The notes: generated by a model not told the origin, from the sequence alone. 64,000 nucleotides of DNA from Polaromonas sp. P2-4 (GCA_024703855.1 CP087965.1:1434001-1498000), one strand, 5' to 3'; shown: positions 49,311 through 59,522, numbered from the stretch's first letter. Translations and numbers: made by a program.

Positions 49311-49726
49311 CTCAATGCGGCCAGAATTTGCACGATGCTGCGCAGCTCCGCCGGATCGAATCCGGCCGGCAAGCGCACCGTCGCTCCGGCCAAACTCAGC
49401 TCGATAGGCGCGCGTTCCGCAGCGACTGTAGGATCCATCCCAGGCTTGGCTGTGACTGCCGGTGCTGCTGGCTCGACTCTGACCGGCAGCATCGTCGCCA
49501 ACGACGTTGATGTCCCCGGCTTGGGCCGGGGCAGCCATTTGCGTATGACGTTGGCGTTGATGCCGTGGCCCAGCGCAATGGCTGAAACAGAGGCTCCTGG
49601 CAGCAGGCATTGCGCAACCACCTCGCGCTTGAACTGCTGTGCGTAGGTACGTCGCGCTCTGCGGGTAACAGGTGCCGCCATCGACACGCTATTTTTGGCG
49701 TCCACTATTTTCATGATGGACGCCAT
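49307..49726 (-). CDS. tnpA: IS66 family TnpA (OrfA)
   Basis: About 135-139 residues (start 49726 or 49714). Helix-turn-helix region [41 protein letters not shown] and a C-terminal [33 protein letters not shown] typical of IS66 OrfA. The gene looks whole, but the element lacks most of tnpB and all of tnpC here, so it is a remnant. Confidence 0.8.
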   Translation of the reverse strand: MASIMKIVDAKNSVSMAAPVTRRARRTYAQQFKREVVAQCLLPGASVSAIALGHGINANVIRKWLPRPKPGTSTSLATMLPVRVEPAAPAVTAKPGMDPTVAAERAPIELSLAGATVRLPAGFDPAELRSIVQILAALR

Positions 49727-49754
49727 CTTTACGCCACCCCTTCAACTCCACAAG

Positions 49755-50018
49755 GCGGTACTGGTCGGACGCTTACAGTGCCTGGCTTGGCTCCAGCGCC
49801 ACAGGACAGCCGGCACTCCCTGGATCGCCTTGGACGACACTCAGGCATGCTTCAGCAATGGCAGCACGCAGGTGATGATTGTGGACGGTGCCTTTGGCTT
49901 CTTGCCAGAGCATGAGGATGAGTTGCGCGGAAGGCTAGATGAGCTCGAGTGGCCGCAGAATGAGCTGGAGTTGAGGAATGCCTATGACTCTAAACGGTCA
50001 AATCGACCATTACATTAA
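49755..50018 (+). pseudogene. C-terminal fragment of a HAD-domain protein
   Basis: GRLQCLAWLQRHRTAGTPWIALDDTQACF...VMIVDGAFGFLPEHEDELRGRLDELE resembles the C-terminal part of small HAD-domain proteins (the kind annotated as Swiss Army Knife RNA-repair HAD): a WIALDD acidic motif followed by a Gly-rich turn. The N-terminal nucleophile DxD region is missing because the sequence meets the IS66 remnant. About 88 residues remain. Confidence 0.5.
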
Positions 50019-50024
50019 AAATAT

Positions 50025-50831
50025 CTACATCAACTCGAAGGGCGATAGCACGCCCGTAAGTCGAGCTTGCTCGTCGAGGACCAGCCACAGCGCAGGTCCA
50101 TGGTCGATATCTACACCAGCTAGAAGTTCAGAGGTCAGCGCTTCTGGCGCGACAACTCGGGCATCAATCAAAGCAAGCCCGTCGTTGGAGGCAGCCTCAA
50201 TAGTAGTGGCGAGCAGCTTCTTCTTGCTCCTAACGCCACTCAGAAATTTTGCTAGCGATATCTCTGAAAGAAGCTTCCACCCTCCTAACTGAACGGGAAG
50301 GAAGGAAAAAGAATGCGTGAGCATAAGCTGGCGAGCGTGAGCTACCGGCTGCCAAGACTCCACTACAACAGCAGACTTGACCATGAAGTCGGCAACACTT
50401 AGTCTCTGAATTTGTTGCGCTCTCATCAGTGCCTCCTCAAGACCAATACATAATTCGATTGCAGCAGAGGTCGCATGCCGAGCATATACGCCTGTGTGCA
50501 TCGCATCATTTCGAGCAATTCTCACTGTTTCGTAGAGCGCGTCAAATCGGGTGAAATACCCAGGAAATGAGCGCCACAAATCGGAGAGGACTAGTGAATC
50601 CCTAGCCAGATCAGAAACTTTATCCATGTAGCTACCCATTTCAGCCTTTTGGCCTAGTAGACGTAGCCCTAGAGCCTCAATGGCAAAACAGATCTCGCTA
50701 AAACCTTCGGCGTCTGCCAGCGCTGCATAACGCGCAGATCTCAAGCGGTCGCGATAGTGCAGCCGCTCATTCCATTGGAGTGTCGGACGATCGATATGCT
50801 CATTTGTCACACTATTCATGTTCATGGCCAT
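50025..50831 (-). CDS. HEPN-like domain fused to a CBS pair
   Basis: 268 residues, no gene name known to me. The N-terminal half (about 20-145) is helical, with FSEICFAIEALGLRLL and VRIARNDAMHTGVYARHATSAAIELCIGLEEAL; the RNDAMH segment matches the HEPN RNase signature Rx4-6H. The C-terminal half has two CBS-like repeats: VADFMVKSAVVVESWQPVAHARQLML...FLPVQL and DHGPALWLVLDEQARLTGVLSPFEL. CBS pairs usually bind adenine nucleotides. A nucleotide-gated RNase is a reasonable hypothesis. It may form an operon with the truncated upstream gene 46 bases away. It sits next to defence-like genes and looks less GC-rich than the catabolic regions. Confidence 0.6.
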   Translation of the reverse strand: MAMNMNSVTNEHIDRPTLQWNERLHYRDRLRSARYAALADAEGFSEICFAIEALGLRLLGQKAEMGSYMDKVSDLARDSLVLSDLWRSFPGYFTRFDALYETVRIARNDAMHTGVYARHATSAAIELCIGLEEALMRAQQIQRLSVADFMVKSAVVVESWQPVAHARQLMLTHSFSFLPVQLGGWKLLSEISLAKFLSGVRSKKKLLATTIEAASNDGLALIDARVVAPEALTSELLAGVDIDHGPALWLVLDEQARLTGVLSPFELM

Positions 50832-50877
50832 CAGAGCAGCGTCAATGAGAACTCCAGTGTCGAGATATTTATCTACT

Positions 50878-51273
50878 TCAATGCCGTACCAGGTTTCCTG
50901 GTCCAGATTTGTCCGGCCACACGTAGGAGGCCCAGTTCTCTACGGGAAACGGAAGTGCCATAGACCATTGGAGGAACAGCATTACCTGCAATCCCGTAAT
51001 GACTTTTTGCAACGTCTGGGGAACTGTCAATACTTTGGAATTGCCTTGAGCATAATTCGCCAAAGCGAGCGTCATGCTTTGAATGTGACGCTCCATAAGC
51101 ACACGCCACGCGCCGGCACTGGGATTGGATATCGTCCAGAGCTGTCCGCGAGCGTGGGCGGCCAATGCTTGATCCGCCTCCGCTTCAAATGCGGGCGAAT
51201 ACGCGATAGTGCTGATTGGCACGTGATTCTGCCGGAAAACATCGTTCATCGGCCACAGAGCTTCAACAACTGC
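50878..51273 (-). pseudogene. Unrecognised gene, 5' end replaced by IS21 insertion
   Basis: About 125 residues in an open frame, with an internal ATG at about 51247 (MNDVFRQNHVPISTIAYSPAF), ending in PVENWASYVWPDKSGPGNLVRH. The frame runs without a stop into the IS21 end, so the real start was probably cut off by the insertion. I recognise no domain. It precedes the HEPN-CBS gene on the same strand and may have been its operon partner. Confidence 0.4.
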
Positions 51274-51275
51274 GT

Positions 51276-51336
51276 ATTCCGGTGAACGTGACCGCTGATT
51301 CCGGCAACGTGACCGGCATTCCGGCGAACGTGACCG
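51276..51336. repeat. IS21 left-end repeats (three copies)
   Basis: ATTCCGGTGAACGTGACCG at 51276-51294, ATTCCGGCAACGTGACCG at 51298-51315 and ATTCCGGCGAACGTGACCG at 51318-51336. These are presumed IstA-binding sites. Confidence 0.85.
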
Positions 51337-51531
51337 ATGGGTGGTGTTGCGCACTTTGATTTTATGCCGGCTTGCTTTTTCGGCTGGTTTTCCTTTCTCT
51401 GTATTGAGCTGTTGTTGATTTCATGGGCCCCTGCCAGGCTGCCGGAGGCCCCCTGGTCGGGCATGTACTCATGCATGACCCGCTCCCGGCGAGGGCTATT
51501 GGCGGTTTGGGTGCCAAGGGTTTTTGTTGGC

Positions 51532-52314
51532 TTAGTTGTCGATTTTTCCTTTAGCTGGCGGGCTTTTCTTACGCAGCGACTCTCCTGTGAGTGTGAAGCG
51601 GTGATGGCTTTGCATGAGGCGGTCCAGCATGGCGTCGGCCATGGTTTGGTCGCCTATCCATTCGTGCCAATGCTCGATGGGCAATTGGCTGGTGATGATG
51701 GTGGCGCGGTGGCTGGCCCGGTCGTCAATGATCTCCAGCAGGTCGGCCCGGGTTTGACTGTCCATGGCGGCCATGCCCCAGTCATCAAGCAGCAGGACGT
51801 CAGTGTTTTTGAGGGTGTCTAGCCAGCGCGTAAACGTGCCATTGGCGTGCCGAACGCGCAGCTCTTCGCCCAGGCGCGGCACGCGCTGGTACAGCGCACT
51901 GTGGCCACGCCTGCAGGCGTGCTGGGCCAGGGCGCACGCAAGCCACGACTTGCCCGCGCCGGTCGGGCCGGTGATCAGCACGGCGTGGCCGCACTTGACC
52001 CATTCGCCCAGGGCCAAGCTCATCACCGCACTGCGCTCCAGGCCGCGTGTGCTGCGGCCGTCCAGGTCTTCGATGGCAGCTTGCGGGTATTTGAGTTTGG
52101 CGCTCTTGAGCAAACGCGCACAGCGCCGGTCCTGTCTGCCATGCACCTCCCGGTCGACCAGCAAGGCCAATCGTTCTTCAAAGCTCATGGCGCTGATGCC
52201 GCTTTGTGTGAGTTGCTGCTCCAGCGCCTGGGCCATGGTCTCAAGGCGCAGGCCGCGCAGTTGGTTCAAGGTAGTGTTCATCATCATGTTGGATTTGTCC
52301 GTGTGGGGTTTCAT
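51532..52314 (-). CDS. istB: IS21-family helper ATPase IstB
   Basis: 260 residues, AAA+ transposition regulator. NQLRGLRLETMAQALEQQL at the N-terminus, Walker A ITGPTGAGKSWLACAL, Walker B DVLLLDDWGMAAMD, then IITSQLPIEHWHEWIGD. ATG 52314 overlaps the istA stop (ATGA). Frame intact. Confidence 0.92.
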   Translation of the reverse strand: MKPHTDKSNMMMNTTLNQLRGLRLETMAQALEQQLTQSGISAMSFEERLALLVDREVHGRQDRRCARLLKSAKLKYPQAAIEDLDGRSTRGLERSAVMSLALGEWVKCGHAVLITGPTGAGKSWLACALAQHACRRGHSALYQRVPRLGEELRVRHANGTFTRWLDTLKNTDVLLLDDWGMAAMDSQTRADLLEIIDDRASHRATIITSQLPIEHWHEWIGDQTMADAMLDRLMQSHHRFTLTGESLRKKSPPAKGKIDN

Positions 52315-53868
52315 TGGTAGTAATTGGCGCCACGCACATGGGCGTGTGTCGGGCTGATCCACTCCGGGGCCATGCTGCTTTGCAGCAGGTCGCGCCGGTT
52401 GAGCAAGATGTCGCGGATGTGGGTGTATTTGCTGGTGCCCAAGCTCAACGCCAAGGTGCACGCGACCTCCAGCCTGGCGCCGCCGTAGCGTTTGCTCAAA
52501 GACAGCAGGCCCAGACTTGCGCGGTAAGCATGCTCGGGGTGGCGTTGGCGCTCCAGCATTTTGCGCACCGTGGCGGCGCAGGCCACGCCAATACGTTCGC
52601 CCCAGGCCACCAGCCGCTCGGGCGTCCACAGGGCCTGGTGTTGGTGGCGTTCGGGCAAATGCTCGGTCACGGTGGTGAAACCGCCTTTGTGGGCGCAGCG
52701 CATGTGGCTGGCAACCCGGTTGCCACGGTGCAAGGCCTCTACCGCATGGGCGGTGACGCGCAGCTCCAGCGCCAGGCCGACCAGGGCGTTGGGCACGCTG
52801 TAACGGTGGCCCTCAAACTCGACGTGGCTGTCGATGTGCACGCGCACGGTCTTGAAGACCGCCCATTCCCAGGGCTGCACCGGCAAGGCCATCAGGGCCG
52901 GGGCGTCGATTTGCGCAAACACGCTGGCGCGGCTGCCTGGCAGCTTTTGAAAGGCGCGCTGGTTGAGCCAGTGCAGCAAGGGGGCAATGGCGTCGTTGAC
53001 TTCTTCCACACTGGTAAATTGAATTTTGCGCAATCGCGCCAGTATCCAGCGCTCCACCAGCAGCACGCTGAGTTCGACCTTGGGCTTGTCCTGCGGGTGG
53101 TAGGCGCGTGCGGGCAAGATCGAGCAGCCGTAGTGGCGGGCGAAGTCTCGCACGCTGTCTGTCAGCAGCGGCTCGTAACGCTCGGCCTTGCTCACCAGGG
53201 CGCGTGGGTTGTCGGGAATGATGAGCTGGGGCACGCCGCCACAAAAGCTCAAGGCTTGCGCTGTTGCGCCCAACCAGTCGCGGCCAGTTTGCGTGGGCGT
53301 GGCACAGGCAAAGCAGTAGCCCGGAAACGCCCATGGCGGCAACAAAGATGTTGGCGCGTCCCACCTCTTGGCCATGCACCATGAGCGCGATGGTGGGGCC
53401 GGCAAAGTCGATAAACAGCTTCTCGCCAGCGCGGTGCACTTGGCGCATTGAGCGCTTGAGGTGTTTGGCAAACTGGCGGTAGTTCTCGCAGAACTGAGAG
53501 TAGCGCCAAGGTTTGACAGGGTTGTCGGCGCTGTGCTCGTCGCCGACCTGGGCGCAGTATTCCTCCCACAGCAGCATGAGCGTGACGCCTTTGCGGCCCA
53601 GCTCCTGGTGGATGCGTCCGTAGTCGGCTTGGGCATAGATGTCGCTGGGGCGAGGCGATGCCAGCAGCCGTCGCTCCAGCGTGGCCTCATCCATGGCCGC
53701 AATGTCCACCCAATCGAGCCCGGCGGCGACGGCCAGGCCCACGTACTTGGTGACAACACCTTTGGAGATGCCCAGGGCACCCGCGATTTGTTGGTGGGAA
53801 AGCCCACCGTCGAATTTGAGACGCAGGGCGTCTTTGAGTTTGCGCATGTTGATCCTTGAGGCGGGCAT
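52311..53868 (-). CDS. istA: IS21-family transposase IstA (frameshifted)
   Basis: About 519 residues. N-terminal MPASRINMRKLKDALRLKF and a helix-turn-helix (LSHQQIAGALGISKGVVTKYV), then an rve DDE core: KLFIDFAGPTIALM (first Asp), PQLIIPDNPRALVSK (second Asp) and the Glu in HHPQDKPKVELSV-type sequence (YHPQDKPKVELSVLLVERWIL). The frame changes near 53320, between VAAMGVSG and YCFACATPTQTGRDW. The start 53868 precedes the typical N-terminus. Confidence 0.9.
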
Positions 53869-53978
53869 GTAGTTCTTTGCAAAAAGCATCAAAGCTACAC
53901 GCCACGCCGGGTTTCGTTTATGCGCAACACCGTTCCGACGGCGTATACCACCGTGCCGACTGTCGTGACCGTTGCCAG

Positions 53979-54085
53979 CGGTCACGTTCGTCGGAATCAG
54001 CGGTCACGTTGCCGGAATCCCTCCGGTCACGTTCACCGGAATGTCGGTCACGATCCCGGAATCACCGGTCACGTTGGACCGGAAT
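53979..54085. repeat. IS21 right-end repeats (five copies)
   Basis: Inverted copies of the end motif at 53979-53997, 54001-54018, 54024-54042, 54045-54062 and 54066-54085, each of the form CGGTCACG-n-CCGGAAT. Confidence 0.85.
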
Positions 54086-54200
54086 ACTCACTCAACCATA
54101 AACCGTTGTCCAAGAGATTTTCCAACGAGCACATCGCGACTCGGGTTCTGTGAAAGTGTCCGCTCGCCTTCTCATATCAGACGACAAAAGCGACACACCT

Positions 54201-57200
54201 ATGCCGAACGAATTCTTGGTAGCACGAACGGCAACGCTGAAAAGGGACGGTAAAGGCCCAGAGTCTCGTTTGCTTTCCGACTGGCGACATCTTGACGCAT
54301 ACGTGCTGCTAGGGGAGCCTGGCTCGGGAAAATCGACCGCGTTTCAGCAGGAAGCCGAAGCCATGGGGTCGACTGCAATGGTCACAACGGCGCGCCGACT
54401 CATTACCCTCGGTCCGCCAGATGGCTGGCGCGACGAAACTCTATTCATCGATGCGCTGGACGAGCGCCGCAGCATTTCCATGAGCCCTTTAGCGCCTCTG
54501 GATGAATTGCGTCGGACTTTGAAAAGTTTAGGGCGCCCCAAGTTTCGATTATCCTGCCGAGAAGCGGATTGGGCTATCAACGGGGTTGCGGACCTTGAAG
54601 AAGTTGCGCCATCAAGGGAAGTCGGAGCACTCTGGCTGGATTCGTTGAGCAGTGCTGATATTGAAGTGCTTCTCCTTAATTGGTCGCCGATTTTGGACCC
54701 TACCCGATTCCTGGAGCGCGCCAGCCAGCAAGGGTTGACGCCACTCTTGGCGAACCCTTTGCTGCTGGAATTGCTGGTAAACGCCGTTCGGGGCGATGAC
54801 TGGCCTGACAGTCGCCAAGGGACCTACGAACTCGCGTGTCGCCATATGGCGCAAGAGCATAGTGAGGCACACCGCCTCGCAAATGCCGGGCAGTCTCCCG
54901 CATTACACCTGCTTATCCACACTGCGGGCCTCATCTGCGCGTTGATGTTGCTCTCGGACACTCAATTCATCACGCTTGACCCGAGCGATACCGGTTCGGG
55001 GATGCTTTGTCTAGACGATCTTCCTGCTGCGCTCGGTACGCAGAGATTCACGGCTTTGGCTGCGTTGAGTTCCAAGCTTTTCATACTCGACGGAAATCGA
55101 CGTACCCCGCGGCATCGAACCATCGCCGAATACTTGGCTGCCAAGGCCATCGCCCAACTCATAGAGAGCGGTCTTCCTGTGTCACGGGTGCTCGCACTCA
55201 TGTCAGGGCAAGACGGGCGCATAGTTGATCCGCAGCGGGGCCTCTATGCATGGCTTGCCCTGCACAGTCTTCAGGAGCGCGAACTTTTGATTGATCGCGA
55301 CCCGCTGGCCCTCGTTCTGTATGGCGACGTACGGCCGTTTTCGTCGGGCGACAAGGCAAAAGTTCTTCAGTCGCTCTTGCGTGAGGGGGAGCGATTCCGA
55401 CGGTTTCGGAATGAAAACTGGGAAGCCCATCCGTTCGGCGCCCTCGGTACGCGGGACATGCAGTTAACGTTTGGCGAACTTCTCGAGAGCCCCTCGAGAG
55501 AGCCAGCACACCAAGTAATGTTGGACTGCATCTTCGATGCCATTGAGTACGGCGATGATTTCCCGGAACTTTCTACTAGTCTCACACGCATTGTTCGAGA
55601 CCCGACTTACTGGAAGGAAATCCGCAACTCCGCGCTTGATGCTTGGTTGAAAAACCCGGGCTTCGGTGTCGAAGCCGCTAAAGAATTACTTGATGACATT
55701 CGCAAGGAAGTGGTCGATGACGAAGAGGATGAATTGGGCGGCCGCCTGCTCACGGCTCTTTATCCAGCCCACCTCTCCGTTGACCAGACCCTAGAGCACC
55801 TTAAACCGCCGAAGCGCCGATCATTCATCGGCAACCTACGCATGTTTTGGGCCATCCACTTTCTTCGCTCGACACGGGCATTGGACCTGCCAATAGTGGC
55901 CGATCGGCTGGCCACTATGTTGGCATCCCTGGAGGCGAGAAATGATGAAGACATGCCCGATCAAGACTACGATGAAGTACGAGAACTTGCATCGAAAGTG
56001 CTGGTTCGTACGCTAGCTGAAGCGGAGGATCTGCTATCAACCGAGCGGCTTTATAGCTGCCTTGGGATTGGCATCAACAAATATGGCTCTCAAGAGCTCG
56101 CCGGTGAGGCGGCTGACAGCGCACGCGATTGGTTCTCCAGGCGCCCGGCAACAATGAAGGCCGTGTTTGCGTATGGCGTCACGCAGGTTCCGCCGGACGC
56201 ACGCGACGGACACCAATATTTCTGGGTCGCTGAGGAGCGGCTTTTCCATACACCATTGCCGCGAGATTGGTATCAGTGGCTCCTGCAACAAGGATCTGAG
56301 GCCGACAATGCTGATTTTGCGAAGTTTTGCCTGCAGCGAGCCGCGCACGCAGCTATCAATCCTTCTGAAAGCTTCGACATTAGTCTCGAGGATGTTGAAC
56401 GGTGGGTGACATGCCAGCTCAAACGGTGGCCCGCAGCTGATCAGTGGAAAACTGAATTAACGGCTTGGCCGCTTGACGCCTATCAAGGCAAGGAGTACGA
56501 ACATCGCAAGACGCGCGGAGGTGCGACATGCTGCAGGACGCGCTGAACGCCAGCGGCAGATTGCTCCGGAGCTTTCAAGGATCTACTCAGGACAAGCGAA
56601 CCCCCGCCTTTATGACCAGCTAGTCGCAGCGTATCGCAAGCGCTTCTACGACATCAAAGGAGAAACGCCTTTCGAGCGAGTTCAGGACTTCCTCGTCGTC
56701 GGACCCGCAGAAGCAGTTCAGGCCATCGAAGGCGTGAAGGCCGTTCTTTCGCGATCGGATTTGCCGGCCCCAGATGAGATTCTGAGATCGCAGAACGAAG
56801 GCAAGATGTTCTATATTGGGTCGGCCTGCTTGCTGGCTGCCGATCTTATTCATGAGGAATATCCAACTGCATGGACATCATGGAGCGAGCCGCTGCTACG
56901 AACAATGGTGGCCTTCTGCTTTACCGGCGCTGTCGACTCTATGCCGTTATGGTATGCACAGGCGGCAGAGGCTCGCCCGGAAGCCGTTGCGCCGATTTTG
57001 CTGAAGTTCGGACTGTCAGAAATTACCAAGAAGGCGGAACCCTACCTCCGCCCCGTCTACGACTTGCGCCTTGAGAACGCACCCAAGGAATTGGCCAAAC
57101 TGATACTTCCGGAACTCTTTCGGTCGACAAACCTCAAACCCACCGACGGACAGGTACGCTTCCTAAATACCGCAGTTATCCCAGGGTGCAGGTCCCATCT

Positions 57201-58283
57201 GAGTCCGCAGGAGCTAGGCGTGCTCATTGAGGAGAAGCTTGCGACTGACGAAAGTGACTCAGCACTCCAAATTTCACTGCATGTTGCGGGCATCCCGTTC
57301 GATCCTGAGGGCCATTCCTCAGCTATCGCGGACCTCTGTAATGCCCATCCAGAATATGTGATCTCTTTGGGCAAAGCCATTGAACAACAGGGCATTGATC
57401 TCGAAGCGTTCATGAAGTCACCTTCTAGTGTGGGCCGGCTCACCGCAGTCCTTGCTAAAGGCACGTCGCCTGTGTGGCCAACCGAGGACTCCGACCTTAC
57501 GTACCAGCATTCGCGACGCGATATCGTCTATCGCCTGACGCGAATAATGGCTATGGACGCCAGTCTTGCTGCAGGCAATGAGTTGCGGCGCCTGCGTGCG
57601 ATGCCGGAGCTGAAGCCATGGGCGGTACATCTCGATGGTTGCTATTTTGACCAGGAGCGCATTGCTCGAGCGGCAAACTTTTCATCTCCCGATCCGCAAG
57701 CAGTTGCAAACGTCCTCGCCAATGCCGCGCCTGCAAATGCCCGAGACATGGCCGAGCTCATGCGAGAACATCTGGTTCTTCTAGCGCAGAAAATCCAGTT
57801 CGAGGAAACGAACTTGCTGGAACTCTTCTACCAACCTGACAGTAAGAATACAAAGAAACCCAAGACGGAAAACGATTGCCGTGATGTCCTCCTGAGCCTC
57901 CTACGCGATCGGATGCTCCTGCGCAAAGTCCAGGTCGAAAAGAGAGCTACGCTGCAGGGGACAAGCGCGCCGACATGCAAGGCTCGATGGTCGCCAAAGC
58001 CGCGCGCATCGTCGTGCCAATCGAGGTCAAGAAGGACAACCACCCTGAAGTATGGACAGCATGGCGCAATCAGCTAGAAAAACGCTATTCGGCCAACCCG
58101 GCCGCTGATGGCATGGGTATCTACCTCATTTTATGGTTCGGCCATGCATCCAAGGCAACACCGGACGGTACCAAGCCGAAGTCAGCACGGCAGATGGCAG
58201 AACTCATGAATGCAGTCATTCCAGCCGACCGACGATGGCACATAGTTGGACTGGTAATTGACCTGTCGCGTGGCCTGCGATGA
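54201..58283 (+). CDS. STAND/NACHT-like NTPase with C-terminal PD-(D/E)XK domain (two frameshifts)
   Basis: About 1360 residues. Near the N-terminus: AYVLLGEPGSGKSTAFQ (Walker A, about 34-49), TLFIDALDERRS (NACHT-like Walker B, about 80-91) and FRLSCREADW (sensor-like, about 118). A long helical middle follows, probably repeat-type. The C-terminus contains YAAGDKRADMQGSMV ... VVPIEVKKDNHPEVW ... YSANPAADGMGIYLILWFG: an Asp followed by an ExK pair, fitting a PD-(D/E)XK nuclease core. Frames change near 56515 and at the A4 run near 57943 (one added A restores VEKESYAAGDKRADM). Start 54201 or GTG 54150. Architecture fits an anti-phage sensor-effector. No family name is claimed. Confidence 0.72.
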
Positions 58284-58685
58284 GGAACTAAGGCCCAAGC
58301 CTGTGCCAGGCTCGTCCCGTCCGACTCAGATGTTGCACTTGAACCAATGACGCCAGACGGCTAACTATCGATAACTACATATTGTCGATATTCAGCTTGC
58401 GCAATTCGTCGATAGCAAAAGAATCAAACGGAGCGTACCCTTCGTTTTCGGACTTTATGCCTCGTGAAGGAACGCTATAGATTGACGGCTCAAGAGGCGC
58501 CTAAGACGCCCCCAGCCTTCCATATTGTAAAAATTGTCCGACGAACTTTTATTTAACCCGACGGACTTTATTCCTTGCAATCACAGCTGTTCTGTGCAAT
58601 TAAAGTCGTAAACAGGCAGTGAGGGTTCATGCGGGTTAGCGGCGTTTCGATTTAGCAACATGACTTCCTAAAGTCGTAAACAACT
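58284..58685. other. AT-rich intergenic region with short repeats
   Basis: 402 bases, no gene seen. It contains a dyad GTCCGACG...CGACGGAC (58536-58565), and the 14-mer TAAAGTCGTAAACA twice (58601-58614 and 58669-58682). Another dyad around 58370-58390 pairs TATCGA with TCGATA. These may be recombination or regulatory sites, or leftovers of an element end. Confidence 0.5.
58601..58682 (+). repeat. Direct repeat of TAAAGTCGTAAACA (two copies)
   Basis: Exact 14-nt copies at 58601-58614 and 58669-58682, 68 bases apart, between the STAND-type gene and the NERD fragment. Confidence 0.75.
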
Positions 58686-59394
58686 TCAATCTACACGACA
58701 TCGTTTTGATGTCAAGGAAAGAAATGAAGATCCGCACCAGACTGCTATGTAAAGCTGATCGTCTTTCTTGACGGACTTGTATTCCTTGTACAGGCCCTGC
58801 GGATGCGGGAAGGTAGCTTCGCCGACGATTTGGAAGTTACCTGAACGAGAAACCGGACGGCTTGAAATCCCGACCGCGGAAGAACGGCGTAAAAGACTGC
58901 ACGTACTCGTTTGGCTTGCCCCCGCATGGGCTCCTGAACTCTTGGCGGTAACCGCCCTGCTTGGCGATCTTCAGGAACTGATCAAGAGTCAAGACGAACG
59001 CCTTCTCATCTTCTGGGATGGCCGAAAAGTCCGCTGTGCCACACATGACGACACGGTAATCGATGTACACAGACTTCGCGGGTTCTCCAAGTCGTGTCCG
59101 GATCTTGGAGGACAAGATCTTCCATTTATCGGCCAGGACCTTGACGGGCGATCGCCCCATGTCTTCGCCGTCACGCAGCCAGTGGTCTTGCATCGGCTCG
59201 ATTTTGCCGCGCCACTTCTTGAGCTCGACTATAAGCAGGCGATCATGGGTCAGCAATACCAAGTCAATCTCACGATCCCGGTATGTTGTATCCATCATCA
59301 TGAAGCCGGCATAGCCGTGCCACTTCTTACTGAACTCGGATGTGTTGAATGCCTGGCGCATGGCGTCAAGCATGCGTTGGCGTAAGGGTGTCAT
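58686..59394 (-). pseudogene. N-terminal NERD nuclease domain of a PglW-like kinase, truncated
   Basis: About 235 residues from ATG 59394 (MTPLRQRMLDAMRQAFNTSEF). The NERD domain is clear: YRDREIDLVLLTHDRLLIVELKKWRGKI with the Asp and ExK residues of the PD-(D/E)XK fold. After a shift near 58840 the frame continues GNFQIVGEATFPHPQGLYKEYKSVKKDD, a segment that in PglW-like proteins (BREX type 2/Pgl) links NERD to a Ser/Thr kinase; then similarity stops and a TGA occurs at 58686. The kinase and the rest (usually over 1000 residues) are missing, so this is a fragment. Confidence 0.65.
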
Positions 59395-59522
59395 GAGGTC
59401 TCTCCTGCAAGGCCGGGGAACATTCCCCAGCCCGCAGGCTTGCGCCTGAACCCGCCCAGACGCAAGCGACCCATAAACAAAAACGCGGTGGCGGCCTGTG
59501 AGGACCCGCCACCGCGTCAGCG
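59395..59522. other. Gap between NERD gene start and IS66 tnpC fragment
   Basis: 128 bases which should carry the promoter of the NERD gene on the minus strand. The main feature is the strong hairpin at 59483-59517; right of it the sequence becomes IS66 tnpC. Confidence 0.5.
59483..59517. promoter_or_regulatory. Strong 12-bp GC-rich hairpin
   Basis: ACGCGGTGGCGG (59483-59494), 11-nt loop, exact reverse complement CCGCCACCGCGT (59506-59517). Read leftwards it is followed by TTTTTGTTTATG (59482 downward), so it has the form of an intrinsic terminator on the minus strand. On that strand it would stop transcription coming from the mobile elements before it enters the NERD gene. Confidence 0.6.

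Larger units (their letters stand above)
51274..54087 (-). mobile_element. IS21-family insertion sequence, complete
   Basis: About 2.8 kb, bounded by the inverted 10-mers GTATTCCGGT (51274-51283) and ACCGGAATAC (54078-54087). It carries istA and istB on the minus strand with an ATGA overlap. The ends hold repeated copies of a motif of about 19 bp (ATTCCGG-n-AACGTGACCG), three on the left and five on the right in inverted orientation, as is usual for IS21. I could not find a clear target duplication beside the ends. Confidence 0.88.

Noticed and set aside
51276..51336. CRISPR-like repeats
   Set aside because: The spaced ~19-bp repeats here and at 53979-54085 are IS21 terminal binding sites; spacers are only 2-6 bases and no cas genes are present.
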